A stretch of 64,000 bases of DNA from contig NC_006513.1 in the NCBI RefSeq assembly GCF_000025965.1, forward strand, positions 248,001-312,000. The letters are read 5' to 3'. This document shows, piece by piece, positions 51,500-59,509 of this stretch (positions are counted from its first letter, which is position 1; each line of letters starts with the position of its first letter). The translations under genes and the position numbers were made by a program. The stretch comes from Aromatoleum aromaticum EbN1. GTDB lineage: Bacteria > Pseudomonadota > Gammaproteobacteria > Burkholderiales > Rhodocyclaceae. The notes beneath the pieces are model-generated. The model did no database searches and was not told the DNA's origin. It worked only from the letters and a program-made list of their open reading frames with translations.

Positions 51500-51893
51500 C
51501 GGCCTGCCGCTGGCCGTGGCGCTCTCGGCGGCCAACACCCACGACAGCCAAGTCTTCATTCCGCTGCTCGACGGCGCGAGAGCGATCGCCGGAAAGCGCG
51601 GCCGGCCCCGCTGGCGACCTCACAAGCTTCACGCTGACAAGGGCTACGACTTCCGCTTCTGTCGTGACTACCTGCGCCGCCAGGGCATCCTTCATCGCAT
51701 CGCCCGGCGCGGCATCGAGTCCAAGGAGCGCCTCGGCCGACACCGCTGGGTGGTCGAGCGAACGATCTCCTGGCTTCATCGATTCCGACGCCTTCGGATC
51801 CGGTACGACAAGCGCTCCGCCATTCACTTGGCTTTTCTCCTGCTCGCTTGTTCGATCATCGCGTGGCGCTTTGTACAACGGTTTTGTCACTGA
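51483..51893 (+). CDS. IS5-family transposase, second frame
   Basis: A 136-codon frame with the second half of the DDE domain: LVDRNGLPLAVALSAANTHD, HADKGYDFRFCRDYLRR (second Asp) and GRHRWVVERTISWLHRFRRL (Glu). In IS427-type elements the two frames are joined by programmed frameshifting. Confidence 0.88.
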   Translation: MLVDRNGLPLAVALSAANTHDSQVFIPLLDGARAIAGKRGRPRWRPHKLHADKGYDFRFCRDYLRRQGILHRIARRGIESKERLGRHRWVVERTISWLHRFRRLRIRYDKRSAIHLAFLLLACSIIAWRFVQRFCH

Positions 51894-51896
51894 CTC

Positions 51897-52499
51897 TTAA
51901 AGCCCGAACGGCGCTTGTGGGCCGATGCAGTGAATTCGAGCATTCCGATACCGGCCGCTGGCACGGTATGAGCCTTGGGCGGCAGGTGTCGAAAATACTG
52001 CGGCCGCTGAAACGTGGGCGCTGGCCGGCAGCTTCGGCCGAGGAGGCGTCTCCGACCAATCGTCTCCAACGGCCGCTGTACTTCATCACCTGCCCTTTGG
52101 TCAGACGCTGCACGAAGGCCTGCAGGCGCAGGCTCTAATGTGTTGCGTCCCCCGGGTGAATCCGCCTCAGCACTGCCGCCGCTCAATCTGCGCGGGCTGG
52201 CCGGCAACTGAGGCCCACTTCCGGTCCTGGGCCGGAACGGACATTGACAATCCGATCCATGGACGTCCGCGGCGATCAAAATGGTGACCGGACGTAGAGC
52301 AAGAAACCGACTTCTGGACTCGCTCGAGATAGCTCCGGTGCCGCCGCATTCCGTCGCCTCGCCGCAGGGGGTGAAGAGGAAGATCTCTCGTTTCCGGTCC
52401 CGGGCGAGGCGTTGTTCCGGCCTGTCAGGCACTTCCCCGCCGACACGCGAAAAACCGGGGAGTCCCCGGCTGCTCCGTGTGCTGCGCAATGGATCCCGC
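51897..52499. other. intergenic, repeat-bearing, no gene seen
   Basis: About 600 bases. R2 copy B lies at 52161-52212. Other frames have poor coding character. Confidence 0.45.
52161..52212 (+). repeat. dispersed repeat R2, copy B
   Basis: Same ordered blocks as 40022-40070 (CAGCACTGCCGCC, CTCAATC, CTGGCCGGC, CTGAG). Confidence 0.5.
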
Positions 52500-52985
52500 T
52501 TACTGCACGCGCACCTCGACGCGACGCGCCTCGGCGGCGTCACCACCACCCGACGTGACGGCCGGACGGCGCAGCAGCACGCGCTCGGCAGGCACGCCGG
52601 CAGCCAGAAGCGCCTCGCGCACCGACAGCCCGCGGTTCTTCGCCACCTCGGCGTTCACCGCGGCGCCACCGGTCTCGTCGTGAAAGCCGGACAGCAGCGC
52701 CTTCTTCTCCGGCGCCGCCTCCAGTGCGGCGATGACGGTCGCCAAGTCGGCCGACGCGTTCGCGGGCAGCGCCGTTTCGCCGACACCAAAGTAGAACTTC
52801 ACCAGCGGCTCGCCGACTTCCGCAACTTCAACGAATCCGCCTGCCGTCGTGGCCAACGCCGGTTCCGCATCGGCCGCACGCAGCGTCCAGGCTCCAAGTC
52901 CGATGACCAGCGCGATCACAAGCGCTATGACGCCGAAGAGTACACCGATGACGACGTTGAGTTCGCCGTCTTCCTGATCGAACAT
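52500..52985 (-). CDS. OmpA-family C-terminal domain protein with one membrane helix
   Basis: A 161-residue protein. An N-terminal helix (NVVIGVLFGVIALVIALVIG) anchors it in the inner membrane. The rest is an OmpA-like peptidoglycan-binding domain (VKFYFGVGETALPANASADL, ALLSGFHDETGGAAVNAEVA, NRGLSVREALLAAGVPAERV). Related small proteins sit beside cytochrome oxidase or cell-envelope genes; none of those is present here. Confidence 0.88.
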   Translation of the reverse strand: MFDQEDGELNVVIGVLFGVIALVIALVIGLGAWTLRAADAEPALATTAGGFVEVAEVGEPLVKFYFGVGETALPANASADLATVIAALEAAPEKKALLSGFHDETGGAAVNAEVAKNRGLSVREALLAAGVPAERVLLRRPAVTSGGGDAAEARRVEVRVQ

Positions 52986-53398
52986 GTCCTAAGCTCCAGT
53001 CATGGGTTGTCCCGTGCAGCCGGGGTCGGGCGAGAGTTTAGCCCAATCCCGTGCGGTCACCGTTATTCATGGCGAATTCCGAATGTGGAGATCGGCAGCT
53101 TCGTTCGCAGGCCGTAGGCATCGCCACTTGCCAGCTTCAGCCGCAGCGTGGTGACGGAAGGAGAACCGGGCGGACTTCGGGCTGCACGGCGATCGTTGGG
53201 GCGGTGCCACACCTATGGTAGTGGCCATTGGCCTTTATGACGCCGCAAACCCGTAGAGCACGTTTCTTCGTTCGATTTCATCATGGGCAAGGGCTATCGG
53301 ATTTGACGGACGCGTTCGTCTCGGATCGGCCCACTTTTGCCTCATCCCCCAAGCGGAATCGCCCCCCGGCTCAGGCCTGTCGGCAGCAGCACACTTTC
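52986..53398. other. intergenic, no gene seen
   Basis: About 410 bases with no recognisable coding pattern; frames on both strands are short and have rare starts. Confidence 0.4.
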
Positions 53399-53671
53399 TT
53401 ACCGGGCACGCACCATCCATTCCTGCACCACGCCGCGCTCACCCACCCGCTCATAGCCGCGCCACAGTTGCACGCCATGGCGGGCGCTGATCAGCACCGG
53501 CTCGTAGAGTTCCACGGGCGCGTAGCCGCTCGTCCACGGACTCTTGAGGCGAAGCCGGCGCGCGCCGTTGGCTACATCCAGGACGAACTCTCCCGAGTGC
53601 TCGGTCTGACTCGCCGCCTCGTCGCGCGCCAAACGCACGCCATCGCGGCGCATCACGCGCACGTCGAACAC
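53399..53671 (-). CDS. small protein of unknown function
   Basis: A 90-residue beta-rich-looking protein (FVLDVANGARRLRLKSPWTS; VLISARHGVQLWRGYERVGE). It overlaps the zinc-ribbon gene by 19 bases and follows it on the minus strand, suggesting co-translation. No family recognised. Confidence 0.5.
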   Translation of the reverse strand: MFDVRVMRRDGVRLARDEAASQTEHSGEFVLDVANGARRLRLKSPWTSGYAPVELYEPVLISARHGVQLWRGYERVGERGVVQEWMVRAR

Positions 53672-53886
53672 GCCCGCCCCGCGTCGTCGCCACTTGCTTC
53701 GCCGTTGCGCTCAACCGGCGGTGAACCCGCCGCTGGGCCCGCGAGGAAGAGCGCTTGATCGCACTCCGGACACACCCGGCAGACCGCCTGACCGCACTGC
53801 GCATGCTCGAACGAGCTGATCGGAACCGAGGTATGGCAATAGGGGCAAACGGCGTGCGGGGCGTTACGAGGATCAGTGTTCATCAT
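53653..53886 (-). CDS. small zinc-ribbon protein
   Basis: A 77-residue protein with CPYCHTSVP and CRVCPECDQALF, a two-CxxC zinc ribbon, and a disordered tail. AGGAG lies before ATG 53886. The IS1595 element sits 30 bases upstream and separates it from earlier sequence on the same strand; a longer frame crossing the joined flanks cannot be excluded. Confidence 0.6.
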   Translation of the reverse strand: MMNTDPRNAPHAVCPYCHTSVPISSFEHAQCGQAVCRVCPECDQALFLAGPAAGSPPVERNGEASGDDAGRACSTCA

Positions 53887-53906
53887 GGCGGGGCTCCTAT
53901 GAACTG

Positions 53907-53916
53907 TATTTTCGTA
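53907..53916. repeat. target-site duplication of the IS1595 element, left copy
   Basis: TATTTTCGTA, identical to 54961-54970. Confidence 0.85.
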
Positions 53917-54960
53917 GGGGGTATCCACTTAGCTCCACCGACCCCGGAGTGCTGTATATTTATATATATGATAGCTCCGGTTGCAGGGATGGACTACCCC
54001 CGAACGTGGAACGAGTTCTTGGACTGGTTCCCGACGGAGGAGGCCTGCATGGCCTTTGTCGAGCGGCTTCGCTGGCCGCACGGTTTCACCTGTCCGGCGT
54101 GTGGGGTGGTCGAGCCGCCGTAACGCGCCAGTCGGGGACGCTTGATGTGCCGCAGTTGCCGGCATCAGACGTCGGTCACGACCGGCACGATCTTCGAGAA
54201 GACGCGCACGCCGTTGCGCGTATGGTTGGCGGGGGCTTGGTATGCAACCAACCAGAAGCTGGGCGTGAGTGCCCTCGGCTTGCAGCGGGTGCTTGGCCGA
54301 GGCAGTTACCAGACGGCGTGGACGATGCTGCGCCGCTTTCGCCGAGCCATGGTGCGCCCGGAGCGCGAAAAACTGCATGGGCTGGTCGAAGTCGATGAAA
54401 CCTATTTGGCCCTCACCGACCGGCAGTTACCCCTTACGGCCGCGGGGCGCAAGAGCAAGACCACCAAGGTCCTGGTCGTCATGGCGGTGGAAATCCACCA
54501 GCCGAAGGGGTTCGGGCGAATTCGGCTGCGCCGGGTGAGCGACGATAGTGCTGCGAGCGTAATTCCGTTCGTTCAGGAAGCCGGCGACGCCGCGGCCGTC
54601 GTGCGTACCGACGGCTCGGCTGCCTATCTGGGATTGAAGTCGCTCGGATATGGGCACGAGCGCAAAGTCATGCTCGGCGCGGAGGATGCGGCCCATGTCG
54701 CAATGCCCGGCGTCCACCGGGTCGCGTCGTTGGTGAAGCGGTGGATTCTCGGTACGCACCAAGGCTCAGTGCAGCCCGACCAGCTCGACTTCTACCTGGA
54801 TGAATTCGTGTTCCGTTTCAACCGCCGCGCCTCGCGCTCACGCGGCATGCTGTTCTACCGGCTGATGGAGCAGGCTGTGCGGACTCCACCTGTAACGTAC
54901 GCCGATGTTGCACGGAAACGGCGACCACCTCAGGCTTAATGGAGCTAAGTGGATACTCCT
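53917..54960 (+). mobile_element. IS1595-family insertion sequence with a nonsense mutation
   Basis: About 1.04 kb with inverted repeats containing GTATCCACTTAGCTCCA (left) and TGGAGCTAAGTGGATAC (right). The flanks carry an identical 10-base TATTTTCGTA; the family normally makes 8-bp duplications, so the exact ends may be off by two bases. Confidence 0.88.
53989..54939 (+). pseudogene. IS1595-family transposase, interrupted by an in-frame stop
   Basis: The N-terminal zinc ribbon (RWPHGFTCPACGVVEPP) is followed by TAA at 54121-54123, after which the same frame continues with RLMCRSCRHQTSVTTGTIFE and the ISXO2-like DDE domain (LHGLVEVDETYLALTD; AAVVRTDGSAAYLG; HRVASLVKRWILGTHQGSV). Related transposases have a sense codon at the stop position, so the element is probably dead unless the stop is read through. 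Confidence 0.85.
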
Positions 54961-54970
54961 TATTTTCGTA
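54961..54970. repeat. target-site duplication of the IS1595 element, right copy
   Basis: TATTTTCGTA, identical to 53907-53916. Confidence 0.85.
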
Positions 54971-55428
54971 CAGTCTTTCTGCCTCTTCAAGAGCCGATCG
55001 CCCACGTTCGAGAATTTGTCTCCTAACGAGCTGATCCTGCAACCGTCGAGTTCGGCGCACTCCACTACGAGAATGGAATGTTCTACGCGCGACCTCTTCT
55101 TTCGGCCGGGGCGAATGTCTACGGCCCGCTATGGAGGATCGCGGTCGCCTTGCAGCCTCTCGATTGGCCGATGATTGAGAGTGACTCGGCGCGCAGGAAG
55201 CGACGCGCGAGCACGTCGAGGCGCCGCAGGCGAGCTAAACGTCTTGACTGGGTCGGCTGCCGCGCCTATGAATATTCTGTCTGGTCGAAAGACTGCACGG
55301 CATCCGGTCAGCCCCTGTAACCGGAACGGCTTTCGGGCTCGGGGTCACTTCGTAGGTTCATGTTCAATCCCGTGGGGAGTTCCTCCCCCACGGAGAGACG
55401 GCTCTCCGCATTGTCCAAGGAGACGCCG
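54971..55428. other. stretch without a clear gene between IS1595 and the RadC-like gene
   Basis: A minus-strand frame (about 55110-54971) reads HSILVVECAELDGCRISSLG and KFSNVGDRLLKRQKDCTKI with good third-position GC, but it has an upstream stop and no start. The opposite strand has a competing frame (55078-55320). It may be the cut-off end of a gene upstream of the zinc-ribbon gene. Confidence 0.35.
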
Positions 55429-56019
55429 ATGTTGCCCTTCTACGCTTCGCCTACTTCGCTCGCGGATGCCGCCCTGCTCGAGCGTTTCTTCGGCCCCGAG
55501 GCCGAGGACGTCTGGGAAAGCTGCGGCGGCTCGTGGAGCCGGGTCGTCGAGTTCGCCCGCGAGCCCCGCACGCCAGCTTGGGACGCATTGTCCAGCGCGC
55601 TCGAAATTCTGCAGCGCAGTTTTGCCGAGCAGCTTGCCGCGGGGGACGTTCTCGACGCCCCCGATGTGGTCAAGCCGTTCCTTCGAACTTTCTTCGCGGG
55701 GCGACCCTACGAAGTTTTCGTGGCCCTCTATCTCAACGCCCGCAACCACCTCATCCTCGCCGAAGAGGCTTTTCGCGGCACGCTGACGCAAACGAGCGTC
55801 TATCCGCGCGAGATCGTGCGCCGGGCGCTCGAGCTTCGCGCGGCCGGCGTGATCTTTTCGCACCAGCATCCGTCCGGCGCCTGCGAGCCGTCGCTCGCGG
55901 ACGAACTGCTCACGCGAACGCTCACTTCTGCGCTCGCGATGGTCGAGGTGCGGGTGCTCGACCACTTCGTCGTTGCCGGGCACTCGACGGTCTCGTTCGC
56001 CGAGCGGGGTCTTCTCTAG
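55429..56019 (+). CDS. RadC-like JAB/MPN-domain protein
   Basis: A 196-residue protein. The C-terminal half has the RadC metalloprotease-like motif: VIFSHQHPSGACEPSLADEL, i.e. HxHPS...SxxD, then LDHFVVAGHSTVSFAERGLL. AAGGAG precedes ATG 55429. RadC-like proteins of this size are common in genomic islands and phages, where their function is unsettled. It is the first recognisable gene of the island that ends with the serine recombinase. Confidence 0.88.
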   Translation: MLPFYASPTSLADAALLERFFGPEAEDVWESCGGSWSRVVEFAREPRTPAWDALSSALEILQRSFAEQLAAGDVLDAPDVVKPFLRTFFAGRPYEVFVALYLNARNHLILAEEAFRGTLTQTSVYPREIVRRALELRAAGVIFSHQHPSGACEPSLADELLTRTLTSALAMVEVRVLDHFVVAGHSTVSFAERGLL

Positions 56020-56077
56020 ACGCGCACCGAAGCTCAGGTTTCCTCGCGCTTCGCGCGGCCACTGCACCTTGCACGTG

Positions 56078-56116
56078 GCCGCTTTTCTCAGGCGGCCGAT
56101 GCCTGAGAAAAGCGGC
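56078..56116. terminator. perfect 16-bp hairpin downstream of the RadC-like gene
   Basis: GCCGCTTTTCTCAGGC at 56078-56093 and its exact complement at 56101-56116, with a 7-base loop. No T-tract follows, so it may be a bidirectional stem or a protein-binding site instead of a classical terminator. Confidence 0.5.
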
Positions 56117-56416
56117 TCCGCCGCCCAACAATCCTCCACGACCGTCACCGCACATCCCGTCACCACGCCTCCTTGCCAACGCGCAGCCGAGGCACTAGAT
56201 TGAACACGCTGGCCGATCGGCATCCTGCCGCATCCACAGACGCGCGGATCCCTAGCTCCGTCTTCTAGCACGCTCTCGCTTCCTTTCCTTGCTCGTCGAG
56301 CGGCGCCCTGCGCTGCTCGAACATCGTCCCGAATCCTTACGCGTCGCCGGTCCATGAGCTGCTCATCGGACCGAAGGCCGGCGCCCGGACCCACGAACCT
56401 CAGCAAGGAGAAGGAC
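56117..56416. other. intergenic, no gene seen
   Basis: About 300 bases with no convincing coding frame; a leader for the HD-like gene with AAGGAG at 56405. Confidence 0.4.
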
Positions 56417-56989
56417 ATGAAGCACGATTACTCCGGCCTACGGGCAGCGCGCCGTATCGCCCACGGCAAGATCCGCCCCGCGACCGACCCTGGCAACGCC
56501 ACCATGCCGGCCGATCGCGTGCGCATCGAAGACATCGCGCACGTACTGGCCACGACGTGGTGCTTCGCAGGCCAGACGAAGACTTTCTACTCGCTCGCGC
56601 AGCACGACTATCTCGCGAGCGTGATGGTCCCCGCTCAAGACGCCCTCCCCGCCCTGCTGCTCGATATCGAGGAAGCGCTCCGGCAGTTGCTGGCGAGCCG
56701 CGAGACGAACGGCCGTACCACCGCGGCGATTCGGGTGAAGTTCGGGGTCTCGGGCGCCCTGCCTTCCTCGGTCCGGGATGCCGATCTCATTCTTCGCGCC
56801 ACCGAACAACGCGACCTCGAGCGACCGCGAGACAGCCTGTGCCCCGCCCTCTTCCAGGTTCGGCCGTTGTCGCTCAAGCTGCAGCCGCTTCCGCCGATCG
56901 TCGCGAAGCACCTTTTCATCGATCGCTACTACGAGCTGCGGCCCCAGGCTGATCCGAGGCGCCGCCACCCTGAGGAGGGCGTGACATGA
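56417..56989 (+). CDS. HD-phosphohydrolase-like protein with a degenerate metal site
   Basis: A 190-residue protein. VRIEDIAHVLATTWCFAGQT and KTFYSLAQHDYLASVMVP match YfbR-like HD-domain proteins of mobile elements. In the usual LLHDAAEA motif this protein has LLLDIEEA, so the HD histidine is replaced by leucine and metal-dependent hydrolysis is unlikely. The C-terminal third (RPLSLKLQPLPPIVAKHLFI) differs from catalytic relatives. AAGGAG precedes ATG 56417. Confidence 0.75.
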   Translation: MKHDYSGLRAARRIAHGKIRPATDPGNATMPADRVRIEDIAHVLATTWCFAGQTKTFYSLAQHDYLASVMVPAQDALPALLLDIEEALRQLLASRETNGRTTAAIRVKFGVSGALPSSVRDADLILRATEQRDLERPRDSLCPALFQVRPLSLKLQPLPPIVAKHLFIDRYYELRPQADPRRRHPEEGVT

Positions 56990-57258
56990 GGCGCGACGAC
57001 ACCCCGGTCGGTTTCGGCGGCGCTCGACGGATCTACCGCTTCCACTTCGGGTGGTCGACCTCCGGTCGCGTCAACCACTTCAATCTGGCTGCACCGCCCC
57101 GACAAAAGCCCGGCTGCGCCAGCGAGGAGGTGATTCAACGTACGCCGGGCGGCAGCTTCCCGGGCAATGGAAGCGCCGAATTGAGAACTTCGGCTCAAGC
57201 CGGTCGCCACCGAACACGCCGCCGCGCCAACGCTGCTGGCAGGAGGGTCGGCGAATGA
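56986..57258 (+). CDS. small arginine-rich protein, function unknown
   Basis: A 90-residue frame whose ATG overlaps the HD-like stop (ATGA), suggesting coupled translation. Composition is Gly/Arg-rich with no motif. Low-confidence call based on the overlap. Confidence 0.4.
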   Translation: MRRDDTPVGFGGARRIYRFHFGWSTSGRVNHFNLAAPPRQKPGCASEEVIQRTPGGSFPGNGSAELRTSAQAGRHRTRRRANAAGRRVGE

Positions 57259-57282
57259 GTCGGCAACAAAGCGCTACCTCAC

Positions 57283-57489
57283 ATGGCGAACAAAACGCTG
57301 CCACTCGCCCCGACAAGTGGAAGAACCTGTCACATCGAGGCGTTGAAACGAGCTCCGCTGCTCCGGCGGGTCGGCGCGTACCTACTCACGCACGGAGGAG
57401 CGTTCCTGGAGCAGTTCCTGCCGCCGAGCGGGAAGACCGTCCTCGAGCACGCGACGGCGGCGAAATCGCTGCCGGCGCCGAAGGAGTGA
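57283..57489 (+). CDS. small protein upstream of the serine recombinase
   Basis: A 68-residue frame: RAPLLRRVGAYLLTHGGAFL and EQFLPPSGKTVLEHATAAK look like a compact helical protein. No strong ribosome site is visible. An overlapping frame from ATG 57255 has GGAGGG before it and is an alternative. Confidence 0.45.
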   Translation: MANKTLPLAPTSGRTCHIEALKRAPLLRRVGAYLLTHGGAFLEQFLPPSGKTVLEHATAAKSLPAPKE

Positions 57490-57494
57490 ATCGG

Positions 57495-57647
57495 ATGAGC
57501 GCGCTCACCCCTGCCCACCTCGCCCTGATTCGCCTCATTGCACGGCAGGCTGTTCGGGACCATTTGACACCACAACGCAAGAAGCCGCGCGGCATGGAGC
57601 CAGAGCGTTCAAATCGTGCCGTTCAAAGCCGGCGGGCAACCCGATAA
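57495..57647 (+). CDS. small helical protein immediately upstream of the recombinase
   Basis: A 50-residue protein (HLALIRLIARQAVRDHLTPQ) with AAGGAG ten bases before its ATG. It ends 10 bases before the recombinase start. Short basic proteins at this place often accompany serine recombinases in islands. Confidence 0.5.
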   Translation: MSALTPAHLALIRLIARQAVRDHLTPQRKKPRGMEPERSNRAVQSRRATR

Positions 57648-57657
57648 GCTATTTCAG

Positions 57658-59187
57658 ATGCGAACCGCCGCTTACTGCCGATTCTCGTCCGACGCTCAGC
57701 GCGAGACCTCGATCCGCGACCAGCTCCGAAACATCGAGGTCTATTGCCAGCGCGTGGGTTGGCAGGCCCCGGTCCTCTACCAGGACCAGGCGGTCTCAGG
57801 TTCGCGCAGCGATCGTCCCGGGTACCAGGCGATGCTCGAGGCGGCCGAGCTCGGTGCCTTCGATGTGCTGCTGGTCGATGACCTCTCGCGCCTGTCGCGG
57901 GACCACATTGAGAGCGCGCAAGCAGTGCGCCGGCTCAAGTTCTCCGGGATCCGCATCATTGGCGTGTCGGACGGAACGGACACCAGTCGCGACGGCTACA
58001 AGCTCGAGACGGGCCTTCGCGGGTTGATGAGCGAGTGGTACCTCGACGATCTGGCGAAGAAGACGCACCGCGGCCTCATGGGCCAGGCGCTGGAGGGCTA
58101 CAGCGCGGGAGGTCTGCCCTATGGGTACCGAAGCGAGTTTGACGGCAATGGCCACCGCCGTCTCATCGAAGAGGAGCAGGCGCGCTGGGTCCACTTCGTC
58201 TTCGAGCGCTATGCCGCGGGCGCGAGTCCACGACAGATCGCCGACGAGCTCAACCGTCGGGGCGTTGCGAGCCCCCGTGGCGGCACCTGGGCGCACTCTG
58301 CGCTCTACCCCGACAGCAAGGGCGTGGGCATGCTCGGCAATCCCATCTACAACGGCCGCCAAGTGTGGAACCGCACCGCCTGGATCAAGGATCCGGCAAC
58401 CGGCCGGCGCCGGCGCACGCTGCGCCCGATGTCCGAGTGGGTGATTATCGACTCGCCCGAACTCAAGATCGTCGACGACGAGCTGTGGAGAGCATGCGAG
58501 GCGCGCGCCCGGGCGGTGAAGCGTAACACCGCGGCAAAACGGAAAGCCGGCAAGGGCTCTGGCGGACGTGCGCCGAAATACCTTTTCTCCGGGCTCCTGA
58601 AGTGCGGTGAGTGTGGTGGAGCGTTCGTGATCCAGGGGCGCACGGACTACGGCTGCGCGACGCACAAGAACCGCGGTCCGTCGGTGTGTGAGAACCGGTT
58701 GAAGGTGCGGCGCGCGACCATCGAAAAGGTACTGCTGGCCGGCATCAAAGACTCGCTTCTTTCGGACGAGGCCTACCGGGCCTTCGAAACGGAGGCATGT
58801 GCGCTGTTGAAGCAGGCCAAGCCTGACCCGGGCGTCGCAAAGCGGAAGCTTGCGCACGCGCACAAGGAGCTCGACAACCTGATGGCGGCGATCCGCGCTG
58901 GCATCATCACCCCCACCACCAAGGCGGCACTGATGGAGGCCGAGCGCCAGGCCGCCGATGCGCAGGCCGAGCTTACCGCGATCGAGCGCTTCGAGCCGAC
59001 GCAGATCCTACCCAGGGCCCGCGAGATCTACCGCGACCTGGTGGCCAGACTGGAAGCGGTCGAGGACATCACCAGCGCACGCGAGGCGATCCGCAAGATC
59101 GTGGGCGGCGAAGTCCGCCTTATTCCGGAAAACGGTGCGCTGACTGCCGAACTGGCGGAGCCGGTTTTTTTTTGCTTGGTGAAATAA
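57658..59187 (+). CDS. large serine recombinase (island integrase)
   Basis: A 509-residue site-specific recombinase. Resolvase catalytic domain: YCRFSSDAQRETSIRDQL with the active serine (SS), LLVDDLSRLSRD, and the arginine-rich helix. A recombinase domain follows (GLPYGYRSEFDGNGHRRLIE), then a zinc ribbon (LLKCGECGGAFVIQ ... CATHKNRGPSVCENR) and a coiled coil (residues about 390-450). ATG 57658 is chosen because similarity starts at MRTAAYCRFSS. The stop lies 3 bases before an initiator-tRNA 3' end, which is the probable attachment site. Confidence 0.95.
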   Translation: MRTAAYCRFSSDAQRETSIRDQLRNIEVYCQRVGWQAPVLYQDQAVSGSRSDRPGYQAMLEAAELGAFDVLLVDDLSRLSRDHIESAQAVRRLKFSGIRIIGVSDGTDTSRDGYKLETGLRGLMSEWYLDDLAKKTHRGLMGQALEGYSAGGLPYGYRSEFDGNGHRRLIEEEQARWVHFVFERYAAGASPRQIADELNRRGVASPRGGTWAHSALYPDSKGVGMLGNPIYNGRQVWNRTAWIKDPATGRRRRTLRPMSEWVIIDSPELKIVDDELWRACEARARAVKRNTAAKRKAGKGSGGRAPKYLFSGLLKCGECGGAFVIQGRTDYGCATHKNRGPSVCENRLKVRRATIEKVLLAGIKDSLLSDEAYRAFETEACALLKQAKPDPGVAKRKLAHAHKELDNLMAAIRAGIITPTTKAALMEAERQAADAQAELTAIERFEPTQILPRAREIYRDLVARLEAVEDITSAREAIRKIVGGEVRLIPENGALTAELAEPVFFCLVK

Positions 59188-59190
59188 CGA

Positions 59191-59212
59191 TCAAATCCTG
59201 CCCCCGCAACCA
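59191..59212 (+). other. att-site scar: 3' end of an initiator tRNA (tRNA-fMet)
   Basis: TCAAATCCTGCCCCCGCAAC followed by CA is the T-loop, T-stem 3' strand, acceptor 3' strand and CCA end of bacterial initiator tRNA. The 5' part of the tRNA is missing and is replaced by recombinase sequence, as expected at the distal end of an integrated element. Confidence 0.8.
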
Positions 59213-59223
59213 ATAAAGTACAG

Positions 59224-59257
59224 AAAACCCAATCACTTCACGGTGGCTGGGTTTTTT
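59224..59257 (+). terminator. rho-independent terminator behind the tRNA end
   Basis: AAAACCCAATCAC pairs with GTGGCTGGGTTTT around a TTCACG loop, followed by a T-run. It was probably the terminator of the original initiator tRNA gene. Confidence 0.75.
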
Positions 59258-59509
59258 GCTTTTGGGGTGCGCCGAGCGCGGCGCCCGCACTTGCTCGCTG
59301 CTCAACGTGCTGCTGGTTGCCGTCACCCTCCCTTTCGCAAGAACGCTGGCAAGGAAAGGTCCTTCGAATGGCTGATGCAGGCATGTTCATGATCTGCCAA
59401 TTCGCGTCATCGACACTACGTCAGCTCGATGGCGTAACCGGCTCGCCAGGAAACTTTCGCGTCGCGCGCTTCCCGCATCTCGCGGGCCTCTGACAGGAAA
59501 CTGCCCAGC

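Larger units (their letters stand above)
50999..51896 (+). mobile_element. IS5-family (IS427-type) insertion sequence
   Basis: An 898-bp element. The left end GAGCCTCTGCCAGAAC and the complement of the right end GAGTCAGTGACAAAAC are imperfect inverted repeats. TTA flanks both sides (50996-50998 and 51897-51899). Two overlapping frames encode the transposase. Confidence 0.9.

Noticed and set aside
55078-55320. A plus-strand frame between IS1595 and the RadC-like gene
   Set aside because: Arginine-rich, no ribosome site, competes with an equally weak frame on the other strand; kept only as an unclear stretch.
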